This document shows, piece after piece, positions 10,936-21,877 of a stretch of 59,508 nt of DNA. The notes under the pieces are model-generated. The model was given only the letters and a program-made list of their open reading frames with translations. It made no database searches and was not told the origin of the DNA. The stretch comes from Byssothecium circinans (lineage: Eukaryota > Ascomycota > Dothideomycetes > Pleosporales > Massarinaceae), in contig ML976980.1 of assembly GCA_010015675.1 (NCBI GenBank), positions 365,964 through 425,471 of the forward strand, written 5' to 3'. Positions within the stretch are counted from its first letter, which is position 1, and the number at the start of each line of letters is the position of its first letter. The position numbers were made by a program, and so were the translations under genes.

Positions 10936-13272
10936 TCATGACTGGACTGTCCGACGAGAAGAACGAGTTTCCCTACCTTGAGTTTGAGTGCCTCCACGAC
11001 TCGCAGTACCTAAAGGATCGTGGCGAATTTTAGGCGCTGATGCTTTGCGAGCCTTCCCCACGTTTCCGGCGCCCGGCTTCAAAACCGACTTGGAAGAAGT
11101 TGAAGGCTTTTTCGGTGCTGTGAGCGTGATCTTTGGTACGTTCTTTTTATTCTCCTTTGTATTGTCCACGAAGCCCAAGGTGAAGTGATATTGAAGTCCT
11201 TCAGACCCCTTTCGAGGTCCTTAGCGGTGGCACTCGTTGAAGTCGGCTTCTTTCCAGAGACTTGCGCGGCTTTAAGGGCGCTTGGAGATCCATTGGGAGA
11301 CTTCTTTGCGGAAGCCGAGGCTTTGATCTTCTCGACCCTTGATTTTACAGGCTTCTTCCGCAGTGACTCCTCTGTCGTACCCTTGGCTTTTGAACTGAGA
11401 GCGGATCGTTGGGCCTCGTTACCAGAGCGATATTGTTGGCCTCCACCACCGCTATTCCCGCTTCTGTTGCTTCCGGTCTGTCGGTTTCCGCTGTTTCCTG
11501 CACTTCCAACCCCTAAATAACTCGATCCTGTTTGCCCGGAGTTGTTGCCACCTGCTCCGCCGGCTCCTCCGCCGGCTCCGCCATCTCTCCTGGGATCTTG
11601 AGCACTGAACGGATCTTCATCTTTGCAACCCCCCTGACTGGATCCACGCCGAGAGGTTCTGCGTCCAGCTTGAGGACTCGGGGGACCGGCAAAGTTCGGC
11701 GTTAGTGCTTGTTTCTGGTCTGACCAGTTAGTTAGTCTGTTAACGAAATCCGAATTCCCATGGTCCTCCGAGCTCCCAGGTGAAGAGGTTCCGTCGCGCT
11801 TTGGAGTATTCCCTCGTACCGAAGTTCGGGTGCTACCTTGAGGACTCGGGGAAATTAAAAGATTGGGAGTTCTTGCAAGATTCGCGTTTGAAAAGTCATT
11901 CAGTTGCTCTAAGAAACTTGGAGTCCCGCGGCCCTGTGAATTGCTAGCTGTAGACGATGCGCACGAGCCTGCGAAACCTTCGACACTGCTACCGGGTCCT
12001 CGAATTGACTCATAATCCATAGCACTTCCAGGTGATGATCCTGAAGCAGATTGTGCTCGTGAACCTACGCCACTTCCACCAGGCGCCGGAGTACTTTGAT
12101 AGGCCATGAGATCTTCTTGTGGAGTCCCGGGAGCACTTGATTGTGCACGAGAGCCTCCAGCGGATCTTGCTGATCCCGCTGATGCTCTACGGCGCTCACG
12201 TTGCTCTGGAGTGGGAGATCTATAGAGGTCGCTATTATCGTCTCGATTGTCGTAGGCTTCGGCAGCCTGTGGGCTTGAGCCTCCAGCTTGCCTTTGTGAC
12301 CCTGCTGCCGATGATTGAAATCCAGCGAATGGAGCCTGTTGACCAGCCCTGGCTCGTCCTGGGTTCTCAGCGAATTGACTCATTTGACCACCCCAGCCTT
12401 GTCTTAAGTTCCCAGAAAGTCCAATTGCGCCTCTTTCCATAGTGGTAATACCACCTTGTTGGTGGGAAGATGCACTGTATTGTGCGCCAAACGCTTGATA
12501 TGATGGCTGGCCTCCCCCATAAGGGATATTTGAGTATGCTGACGTCGGATCAGGATGCGGATACAACTGCTGTTGCATAACTTAGCCTGTAGCAGCACCC
12601 GCTGTAGGTTGGTTCTGTTGGCTTGCTTGATCTTGGCCAAAATACTTCTCCGTTACCCGGCCAAAGCCGCCCCTCTCCAAACTCGTGTCTAAGTGGGAGA
12701 AGATGCTTCCTTGAACCCATTTTCCAAGAAAGTACCATATCCCAATATCATCCCTGGCTTTTGCTTCAGCTTCGTCCTTTGGCGGTTTCTTCAGATCGAA
12801 GTTCGACTTTGTCAACTGTTCAATGAGCAGCTCCCTGGCACGAGCTCGTGCTTTTCGCAGTTGTGATGCTTCTATCTCCTCTTGTCCCATATTCTTCCAT
12901 TCTTTTTTTGGATTTTTCTACCTGTTCTTTGACCTTTCGTGCAGAGGGTCCCTGCCTCTTCTTGGACATGCTTTCGAGTGCGGTTTCAATCCTCGACATG
13001 CACTGAGGGTGCCCACAAAGCACATCCACCTTCAATTCTGGTACAGTATCCTCCCCCTTTTTCTTCACGCAACTTGATGCTATCTTGCCTGGGCAATAAA
13101 GGGTCTCGCGCGAGCTCATAAACCTTGCCCCTATCTTAATCCGGTTAAACATTTCTGTCCTGGAAATCGATTGCTTTGCTTGATCGCAGACCCTGTGTAC
13201 GACATAATCGATTATTCGAACGCATCCTCCCTGGCTTCGAGCCGAATGCCTGACAGGCTGAAGTTTACACAT
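10936..13272 (-). pseudogene. Disrupted gene: Cys-containing N-terminal domain plus long low-complexity tail (paralogue of 15151-16123)
   Basis: Read on the minus strand, the first frame (start MCKLQPVRHSARSQGG at 13272) has a Cys-containing domain (HRVCDQAK, YCPGKIASSCVKKK, VLCGHPQC) and then a basic coiled region. The frame moves at an A7 run near 12910 into EWKNMGQEEIEASQLRKARA..., which includes a conserved-looking WYFLGKWVQGSIFSHLD segment. A TAA at 12582-12584 interrupts this frame, and the same frame then stays open to 11079 as a Ser/Gly/Gln-rich disordered tail. Near 11200-11270 the frame changes again, perhaps through a 53-bp intron with a GCTAAG branch, into QYHFTLGFVDNTKENKK and ends at 10936. 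The function is unknown. Either the gene is broken by one slip and one stop, or it is two or three neighbouring genes. The resemblance to the next locus favours one decayed gene. Confidence 0.5.
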
Positions 13273-15150
13273 TGTAGTAATGTGTAAATTTGCTGAGAAG
13301 TGGCTTCAAAGGTTGTTCGTCTTTACGGAATCTTCAGCAAAAATTCTTCGGTAGCGTAGTCTGGAGTTATGAGTTCCGTCCGGCAGATTCAGATGCGAGA
13401 GCTCGTTGGTAGTCTTGAGAGAACTTTGGAATTTAGGACCAGGAAGGTTAGGGAAAAGTCGTCGAAAGTGTATGGCTTTCTTGATAGAGTGTCAGAAACG
13501 AAGTAAAGTTGGTCTGAAAGGGAATCAAGAAGAGGTCGACTGGATCCCCCTTTATATACATTCCCCTTTGGCTGCACATGTTTCTTCCCGTGATGGAATA
13601 TTCGGTATTCCAATCCAATTGTATGTGATAGCGGGGATGATTCACTATCAAGAAGCTTCCGTTTCCAGGGCAAAAAAGGACGACAGGATCTGGCGTGAAT
13701 TCCCTACGCGGCATCAATGCAGCCTTCAGTGTGCGTCTTCACGTCCTCTAGATACTATATCTTATGTACTTCAATCATGTTTGTAGTCAATACACATCGA
13801 TAGTGAATTGCTGTCGTGAATATTAATAGTCAATGCGACAGACTTCGACTCCATTATGCAACCTAACCCAACCATATTAACCCTAATCACTCGCTCTGTA
13901 ACACAAGACCTTTCGAACAGTGCAGTGTATAATGTGATTTCATATGTCCAGAGAGGTTAAGGATAATAGGTAAATTCGACACAACTATAACGATGAGCGC
14001 ATCTAAAACTTGCATTCAAACTATCCCCATTCATGAAATAAAAAGTGGGGTTAGTTTGAGAAAAACGCGTATTCTAATGAAATATAGGAATCTCAGATAC
14101 CCTGGATACTTTCCTCTTGGATAGTTCGATGTGACCAACTGTACACATTCACTGTGGCTTCGTGAGTCCTACGCTTGAAGGGTGAATGAACCTGGTAGTG
14201 ATGAGATGTGAAGTAAGATTGCGATCGATTGATCATAATCTTGATTTGAATTTCTGATAGTGATTGCCGTCGGACCAGGCTTCACTGACAAGCCCTTCCA
14301 CAAACCTACTTAATTGAAGAACTTCAAGTGTTGTGCGTGTGTCAAGGCATTTTCGGTCACTAAAAAGGCCGCGGAGGTCAATTCGAATTGAATGCTAGGG
14401 TTGACTGATGAGAGCACAGCGCAGGATTTTGTTGAGAGAAGAAAGTAAACCTAGGTCTTGGTGCTTGATTTCTTGTTAGTTCATTCCTCTTGTGCTATTA
14501 AAATCGTTTATATGATCCTGGGTGAATTGTTTGTAGAAGAGTAAACACATAAGATGTGGTTCTCGATTGATTGAGGTTACGAATTTCATGTTGTCAATGG
14601 AGTATAACTGGTGGTTGCTGGCTTTCTCTATACTTCCCAACTCAGCGGGGGTGGAATTCAGAGAGTAAGACCCAGAGCCTGAAATATTCGACCACGACAA
14701 ATAGCTTTGCACAGTACAAGTTTTGCTTTTGATATGAAGCTAGCTTTTGGTCTGTGTTACTGATCTGAAGTACACATCTATGCTTTAATTGATTCGGGCT
14801 GAAATGATGTTAGGACCCGTCGGGTTACCCTTGAGCATGTATGGTATTTACTGTACGTTCACTACGAGGCGAGAAGAGATTTTTAGCTCCTTGTCTTTAT
14901 ATGAAGTAGTGTACAATTTCTCGAGACCGCGTTCTAACCAAATTAAAAAAATTGACATGCCAAGCAATATAAACACCAACGCCTGTGCATATCAAGGCCA
15001 GCTCGAAGGAGGATATGGAACGCAGACAATTCAAAACACAAAAATAACACCACCAACACACCCCAGGTCCGATGATCTCTTTCACGACCATTTCAAAAAA
15101 ATTCCATGAACCCTTACATATCCAACTTGCAATCAGCCTTTCCAGCGTCC
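13273..15150. other. AT-rich intergenic region
   Basis: 1.9 kb without a convincing gene. Small ORFs at 13389-13786 and 14476-14712 have no recognisable motifs. The composition is AT-rich at 13800-14760. It presumably holds the promoter of the gene downstream on the minus strand. Confidence 0.4.
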
Positions 15151-16123
15151 TCAATTGATAGCTGGGCCGGTAGCGCTTCCTCTTCCTGCCGTTCCAGTAC
15201 CTCTTCCTCCGCGAGCAACTCCTCTCGCTCCTCCCCTTTGTGAAGTATTGTTTCGTCGCGGGGTGTTGGACGTTCGAGTAACTGTCGCATTGCCGCTTCC
15301 CGATACTGTAGGCCTTGTAGCCTTTTTGGCTTTAGGGGTGCCTGCTCCTTTTCCGGTGTTTGCCTTGCTGGTGGTAGTCGACGTTGACACTGGCTTGACC
15401 GCTGGAACGACAGCATTGGTTGCATTACCAGCTGTTGTGGTCGTGGTCGTGGTTGTGATTGAAGTATTTGCTGTGGCCGTAGGCGCTCCCGCTCGTTCTT
15501 CTTGTCCGGTTACTGAGTTTTCTCTTGTTCGCCGCATCCCCACCGGCAGGCTTAGGGGGAGTGGGCTTTGTATCAGAAGTTGAAGCAGGCTTGGCAGGTT
15601 TATTCTTCGCCGCAACTCTTCCGGAAGACTTAGAGGTATCCGCCTCTTTAGCAGATTTTGAAGCGGGCTGGCTCGAATTTGTGGTTCCTTGATTCTGCTG
15701 AGCTGGTGCAGTTGCCGCGGTATGGGGCCTGTTGTGGTATTTGTTGCATCGTTCCTCATCCTCATCCGAGATCTCCTTTGACCGCTTGTAGTGCCACCAG
15801 TTCCCGTGCGCATCGTTGATCTTGGCTTCCTCATTCGCTCCGATGGCCTTCTCCAAACACACATCGCAGACACTCTACCGGCCGGTTTCGATCATTTTGG
15901 AAGGTTCAAAGTAGATGTAGCAATATCCAGGCTCTTCTTCATACAAAGATAAGCAGGTATTCTTGAGGTTGGCGGGGATATTTCTCCTCTTCCTTTTTGG
16001 GAATACGGTTGTCGCTTTGGCAGTATCGCATCGAGCGACGAGTTCCGCAATGCCAAACTGACGGTCCGCCGAGAACCCCATTGGATGCCCGCATTTCCGC
16101 CACTCGCGCCTGAATTTGCGCAT
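15151..16123 (-). pseudogene. Disrupted gene: Cys/His N-terminal domain plus basic low-complexity tail
   Basis: From ATG 16123 on the minus strand the protein starts MRKFRREWRKCGHPMGF. It continues with IAELVARCDTAKA, LKNTCLSLYEEEPGYCYIYF and, after an in-frame TAG at 15875-15877, SVCDVCLEKAIGANEEAK and NWWHYKRSKEISDEDEERC. A long Ser/Ala/Lys-rich linker follows. The frame slips near an AGAGAAAAC stretch (~15525) into a Thr-, Arg- and Gly-rich tail (RGGARGVARGGRGTGTAGRG) ending at 15151. The Cys/His pairs suggest metal binding (inference). Cysteine spacing and overall layout parallel the locus at 10936-13272. The TAG could be a mutated CAG. The function is unknown. Confidence 0.5.
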
Positions 16124-17781
16124 TTCCAATGTCAAGTCGTCCTAAGATCTGAGTAGAAAGTAGGAGATTGCAGTGCAGCTTTGGGTATCGTCAAGTGTCT
16201 GCTTTGTCGGGCGTCGCACAGCAACGTTTGTTAAAGTCAGGGTTTGAAAATTTGATATTGGAGAGGCGTCTGTCGAGTATAGAAAAAGGAGACGTCGATA
16301 TTTGCTGGAAGGCTGTGATAATTGTGTGGTGGTTGGTCTGAAGAAGAAGAAAAGTTGCTTGGGCGAAGTTGAGAATTTAAATAGTTCCTCTGCACAGCTG
16401 TTTGTCCTCACGTGTGGGCACGTTTGGGATTATAGAATTGAATGAGTGTCATCCATTTCGAAACTACCCGTTTGATCAGTGAAGTCCCCTTGTTTGGTAT
16501 CCAACCACTCGGCTAACCGTGAACATCTGATATGATTATATCAATCATGTATTTTTGAATACTGTGATGCAGTCGCACTTTGAGTTTGTCAAATCGTTTT
16601 GCGATGATGATACTTCACGCAAGCAGTTCGATTGTTTATATTACCTCGGTATTCGGGAAGTATCAAACCTTATCGATGTGACGGTCGCAGTCGGAAGAGC
16701 GCGCCTTCTTGAAAGAGACGTATTCGAAAGTGAGACCAATTGAAGGCCATCAAGTATGCTAGAAGCATAAGTGTCACGTTTATATATATTGGTGAAGATA
16801 AACTATTGTACTTGCCAGTCACCGAGTGAAAGCACGCCCTGTTTCGTCAGAGCAACATTTATCGATTATTTCTTTTCGTCGTACCATCGAACGAGCAGAA
16901 AGTATCAGCATATCAAGGCTTCGAGCAGACCGACCGACCGATATATTTGATGCTCAGGGGGGTTTAACAATAGTAGAAGCTATGACAGACAAAGTACTTC
17001 TACTCGCTGCTAGAGTCCAAAACGCCGAGGACTGTGCGTGGGTGTCCGCATTGTTGAAATCCTCGATGAGCAAGTTGAATATTAACCACTGCAAGCGATA
17101 AGCGATGGAAGGTCTCGGGGAAATTTTGCGGCGCAGTCGCTTGCAATAGGTATGCCCTGTCTACTGTACATCAATTGTTGCGTATCCGGTGGTGCCGACG
17201 AACCACATTAAAATGGAAATGAGGTGCTTGCGGCGTAGCAGTATACATATATATTCCCTCCTCGCCCTCCGCCTCTCCAAGCGACCTCCCCTTCACTCGT
17301 TTGCACTTCGACGGCCACCAACACATCGACGACATCGGCTGATAAATCGTCAAACCCCTTAACATCTCACCGGACGAATTCTTCTGACCCTATAGCCGTC
17401 CATGCACCACCGATAATCTGTGCGACGTTGTCGTGCTCATCTCCAATGCAGAGCGCCCCGCACGAACTTCGCTCTCGAGCCCAGAAACCCCGTCGGCCAG
17501 AAGGTTATGCCGGTTCCGATTCCGATTCCACTGAAACTCGTCCGCGCGTCATGGAGTGGACACCATGTCCTCTCCTGCACGTTGAAGAAAAACCTGGCGC
17601 AGAAAATAATTGCTGAACGCATATAATCTGTCATCTTTGTGTCATTGAAGAGTTAGACGCAGTAGCTTCACAATTGTTGGGTCCGAGCACAAGAAAGCAG
17701 CAAATATCAACCGAGAAAATCTATTATCTCTCATTCCACCTTCCAACCTCCAACCCTTTTCGAAATCAGACAACACCCACA
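16124..17781. other. Intergenic region
   Basis: 1.7 kb between divergent genes. Short ORFs (16555-16743, 16826-17101) show no recognisable domain. The last ~120 bases contain the likely 5' UTR of the MAPEG gene. Confidence 0.4.
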
Positions 17782-18359
17782 ATGGTCACTTTCGAGCTTT
17801 CCGCACAGTATGGGTATGTATTTCCTCCAATTAAGCATCCCCAAAGCTCTATCCCGCGCGATTGAACTCCCCAACTTCATTCTACTCCCATCACCACCGA
17901 CTTCAAGCTAACAAAGCGCAAATCAGTGGCGTCCTCGCCGCCGTCGTCTCCACCTTCTTCGTCGGCACCTGGCTCGGCATCCGGGTCGGTTCCTACCGCA
18001 AAGCCGCCAAAATCCCCTACCCCTACGCATACGCCTCTTACGAGCAGATCCAAACCGCATCTCCCGACCGTTCGAAAGCCATGCACCAGTTCAACTGCGC
18101 GCAACGCGGACACCAGAACTTTGTGGAAAACCACTCTATTGCTATCAGCGCGATGCTTATCACTGGACTAAAGTACCCGAGGGCGGCGATGACTCTGGGC
18201 ATCTTTTGGAGTGTGGGTCGCGTGTTCTTTGCGCTTGGGTATACGAATGGCAAGGAGAATGGGAGGGGGAGGTTTAATGGTGTGTTTGGATTGGTGGCGC
18301 ATTATGTGCTGGTCATCTGGGCGGGGGTTACGGTGTATGATTTCTTCAAGGCTGCGTAG
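17782..18359 (+). CDS. MAPEG-family membrane protein (microsomal glutathione S-transferase 3-like)
   Basis: Two exons, 17782-17813 and 17927-18359, are joined across a 113-bp intron (GTATGT, branch GCTAAC, ATCAG) and give 154 residues, the usual MAPEG length. Four hydrophobic segments are visible. The loop after the first (QFNCAQRGHQNFVENHS) carries the family signature with conserved Asn, Gln and Glu residues. A second conserved piece is LKYPRAAMTLGIFWSVGRVFFALGY. MAPEG proteins are ER or microsomal trimers that conjugate glutathione to, or peroxidise, hydrophobic substrates. MGST3-like fungal members are usually linked to lipid peroxide detoxification. The start MVTFELSAQYG is the only one that joins in frame. 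Confidence 0.9.
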
Positions 18360-18638
18360 TAGGTGGAGATGAAGGTGTTCTGGGGGGTGGAAAGTGTATA
18401 TGTGCATACACTTTCAAAATTTATAATAATGTACAGTATCCGTATCCAATTCCACACTCTATCACGTACAAACGAGGGACTTTCCGAGAACTGTTGGTCT
18501 AAAGAAAGGGAGAAAGCTAAACATACAGCAACGACAATTTCCCTACATATATCTGAGCCTCCATCCTAACAATATTCAACTCCCTACCTCACTTTACAAT
18601 ACTACTGTCAAACTTTCCAACTCTGAGAGACTCAACCG

Positions 18639-19889
18639 CTACTGCGCATCCCCAGCAACCTGTTCATTCGAATCCATCGAACGCACAGCTTCACCCAAAG
18701 TCCCAGCCACCGCCATACCAACCCCCCTCTCAAGCCCATTCACACAGTCATACACAAGAACATTATCCGGAAGACGAAAGTTATCCACAGCGCCCATCAC
18801 ACGAGCCAAAGTCCGAAAAGTGCGTCCAGCAACATCCGACTCGATCGATTCCTCGTCTGACAGTGCAGGAGCTTTATCGTTCGGCGAGACAGAAGCGCGC
18901 ATGTTCACATCACCTGCAGTGTTTCATTTCTGGGATGCTGGTGACGATGCGAGAGGCCTAGATTCTTGTTTATTCCGCAGGTCATTGTCAAAGAGCAGGA
19001 CGGCGACGGCGGCATCGGTGAAGTGTATGGTGATCTCGGAGATCGGCGTGTGTCGGGCTGTATCGCGCTTTTTGTTGATGGCGGTGAGGATGCTTTTGGC
19101 TTGTTGCATTGCGATTGTGTTTTCCTGTTGCTCTACCCCTTCTTGCGATTCGGGATCTTGCTTGCTTTTCTCTTCCGCGACGGCAGATTCCACGTGCAGT
19201 TTGTTTGTTCTTTTCGTTACTCAAACCACGAGGGGTAGATGGGGAAGAATCGTCGGTTGCTCTAATTGTCTGGTTCTTGGGCCAGGTTCCGAGATCTGGA
19301 GCTGTGGATCGTTCCACTGGCTCTTGTTGACCTCGAGCCTTTCTTTTTGCTGTTCCAGCTCTTCCACACTCTATCTCCTCCCGGATTTGTCTTGCCGTTG
19401 GATGGTCGCCTCCTTCGTCCCGATTCTTCTTCCTTCCTTCAGAGACTGCGAAAGCTTCGTTCGGATTCTTCCCCTTCACAACATGCCAATCCACTTCGAC
19501 GGGTTCTGATTCTCTCCTCCATTCTTCTATCTCAGCTGCGTCTTTGCTCTTAACCATCTCTGCACCAATGCTGATGAACCGCTTCCCGCAGTAGTCTAGT
19601 CCGCTCGAGGCCACACTGCTCAAAGTATCAAGCGCAGCCAAGAAGGCACCATGCATGACGACTCCTTTCGCGACCGCATAGCTCATCAGCAGATCTATGA
19701 GATCAACAACACAACGATATATATACCCCGCGTATGGATGAGGAAATACACGAGGCATGGGGCGGAAATGGCGACTAAGGCGACTAAGACGAGGAGGAAT
19801 GGTACCAGAAGTGAAACACTACCGAGTGCGTGGGAAGGAAAGGAGACATCATCTGGGTCAAGTTGAGCGTTTGTAGTATGGTAAACCAT
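18639..19889 (-). CDS. Hypothetical protein spread over several frames, possible membrane anchor
   Basis: The most upstream frame starts at ATG 19889 (MVYHTTNAQLDPDD) and holds one clear transmembrane helix (LLVPFLLVLVALVAIS). A second frame, open 19758-18988, contains DLIDLLMSYAVAKGVVMHG and a charged region with NPNEAFAVSEGRKKNRDEGG. A third (19193-18924) has AKSILTAINKKRDTARH and HFTDAAVAVLLFDND. After a stop it resumes as VAGRTFRTLARVMGAVDNFR and ends at 18639. The helix-to-globular join would need only a 32-bp intron, and the last stop has no good intron around it. Either introns are atypical or this is another decaying gene. No family recognised. Confidence 0.4.
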
Positions 19890-20403
19890 GGTAGCGTAAA
19901 TGATAGATACGTGAAGATAGCCTTGCTGGCACAATTAACATTCCTGGGAAAAGTAGACTGAATAGCGTATCCTTATAATATTTTAAACATGCTTATCTTA
20001 TCGCACGACCTTTTAGAAATAATAATATTAAAACAGTGTATATAAGCGTAAACCAATCAATTTAGGACAAAAAGCCGAGCCGTGCGTATTCACTGTCTAT
20101 AGACTAAAATCAAGACCGAGACATGAAAGGAAAGATCAAACGAGCATTAATCCAAATCACGGACGCAAATAAGCCATTCCAAATCCTTCCACGATATTGC
20201 TGTTTTCACACTCAATATTTCCAAGAGATAGGAGACATGTGGCTCAGATTGGGTTTGTAGAAACCAAGACGCCCTAGTATAGAAAAGCGCGGTAGCACGT
20301 GGAGCTGTGTTTACCCAAGTTCCAAACGTTTACATTTAGAATCTATACGAGATTATATTTCACTGCCCCTCCATCCCCCACCCAACAAACAGAACCTCCA
20401 GCA

Positions 20404-20431
20404 CCCCCCCCCCCCCCCCCCCCCCCCCCCC
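20404..20431. repeat. Poly-C homopolymer, 28 bases
   Basis: An uninterrupted run of 28 C. Its exact length should be treated as uncertain because homopolymers are error-prone in sequencing. Confidence 0.9.
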
Positions 20432-20540
20432 AAAGACCAGACCCTCCCCTCTCAGAAGTCAGAACAGCACATGTAAGCAAGCAAGCAAAAGTTTGAATCC
20501 GAAACATGAAAGTTGAGTCGAAGCCGAGGGAAGTTACAGC

Positions 20541-20581
20541 GGCAACGGTAACGGCAATGGCAACGGCAACGGCAACGGCAA
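20541..20581. repeat. GGCAAC-type hexanucleotide microsatellite
   Basis: About seven units of GGCAAC and close variants (GGTAAC, GGCAAT). Non-coding context. Confidence 0.8.
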
Positions 20582-21877
20582 CTACGACTGTAAAGAGTGC
20601 GTGTAAGGGTTTATAACTCGGGTATTACAAGCACTGGCGATGATCTTATAGATTTTGGAATAGCAAAGCGTCGTCGCTGCGCTTGTAAGTGCTTCGCGGC
20701 AGTGAAGCTTGAAGCGGCTCTTTGAGACTATTTTGCGTTGAGGAAAGACCTGAAGAGCTCGGGGTTAAATGCTACTAGGCGTGAGAGTGAGCGAGATATG
20801 GAGTTGTGAACACCAGACAGCGTCGCCCACCTTGCTGTGACTGAAACCCAATCCTAACGCACCAGCAATCATTTCTCCCTCAGACTGGAACACATTTTAA
20901 CACCAAGTCCTACGACGCACCGACATAATCACACCTATAAACACCCCAAACACAGATACATGCAATTTTTACAAGTTTTGAATTTCTTCTTTTCAACCCA
21001 GCCCCTGCTTCGATAGTGCCAGAGTGCAACCGCCGAGAACAGAATATCTCAGACTAACCCATCCATCTCTCGTCTTTTTATCTATACATGCTAGCAGCAC
21101 CGTTGCAATAACAAGAGAAACCAATGGAAAAACATAAATCAACCTAGGGAGAATAAAGAGACAAATGGACAAGAGCCAGCCGCGCCACCAACTGCCCAAT
21201 GATGCTCTTTGCCAGCCAGTTGTGTGTGACTCAAGTCAAACTTCCTCCCTTCCCGATTGATTCCCACCCAACCTGCGGTGGTGTGTGCTGCTGTATGACT
21301 CCAGGCAAAGTTTCCACACTCAAAATCGCCGCTTGCTTGCCCATACAATGTGTGCCGATGATCGCTGGGATCTCCAAGGATAGGAAAGAAAGAGTATACT
21401 AGAGTGATGAAGACAGATGATGAGAAAGAGATACACGACTCCGCTCAATGCCGAGACCTAACTTGAATGCGTTTGAAAAAGAAAAGAGTACTGCCTTCGC
21501 CAACCCTATGTACCCACGCAAAATGTGGAACTGTTGTGATGGAGAGAGAAGTGCCGCCGTCGACCAAACACGGACTGTCGCTTTTGCTCACCAAGTTCTT
21601 GAGCGCCACTCGCGTGCTCTGCTTTTTCGAACTAAGGAAAATCTGCGAATGCTCTTATGCTTTTTTTTGTAGTTCCAGAACGTTTTTGTAACAGGCGCGC
21701 AACACTTTTGCGCCGATGTCGAGATTGCAATGTGAAGTCGACCGAGGAAGAGCATAGCTGGAGTTATATTGTCGCGTCTAGAACTCAAGCCCTGTCATAG
21801 TATCCAAAATGCGGTTCAATGACGAGCGACGCATGGGCAAGTGCCAAGCGGTAGCAAAAGACTTCAAAAGAGACAAT

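Larger units (their letters stand above)
19890..21877. other. Intergenic region with low-complexity tracts
   Basis: 2.0 kb without a recognisable gene. It includes an AT-rich patch at 19970-20060, a C28 homopolymer and a GGCAAC hexamer array (both listed separately). The part near 21878 is presumably the 3' UTR of the nucleotidyltransferase. Confidence 0.45.

Noticed and set aside
16826..17101. 91-codon ORF as a real gene
   Set aside because: No recognisable family or promoter feature; an ORF of this length is expected by chance in such a gap.
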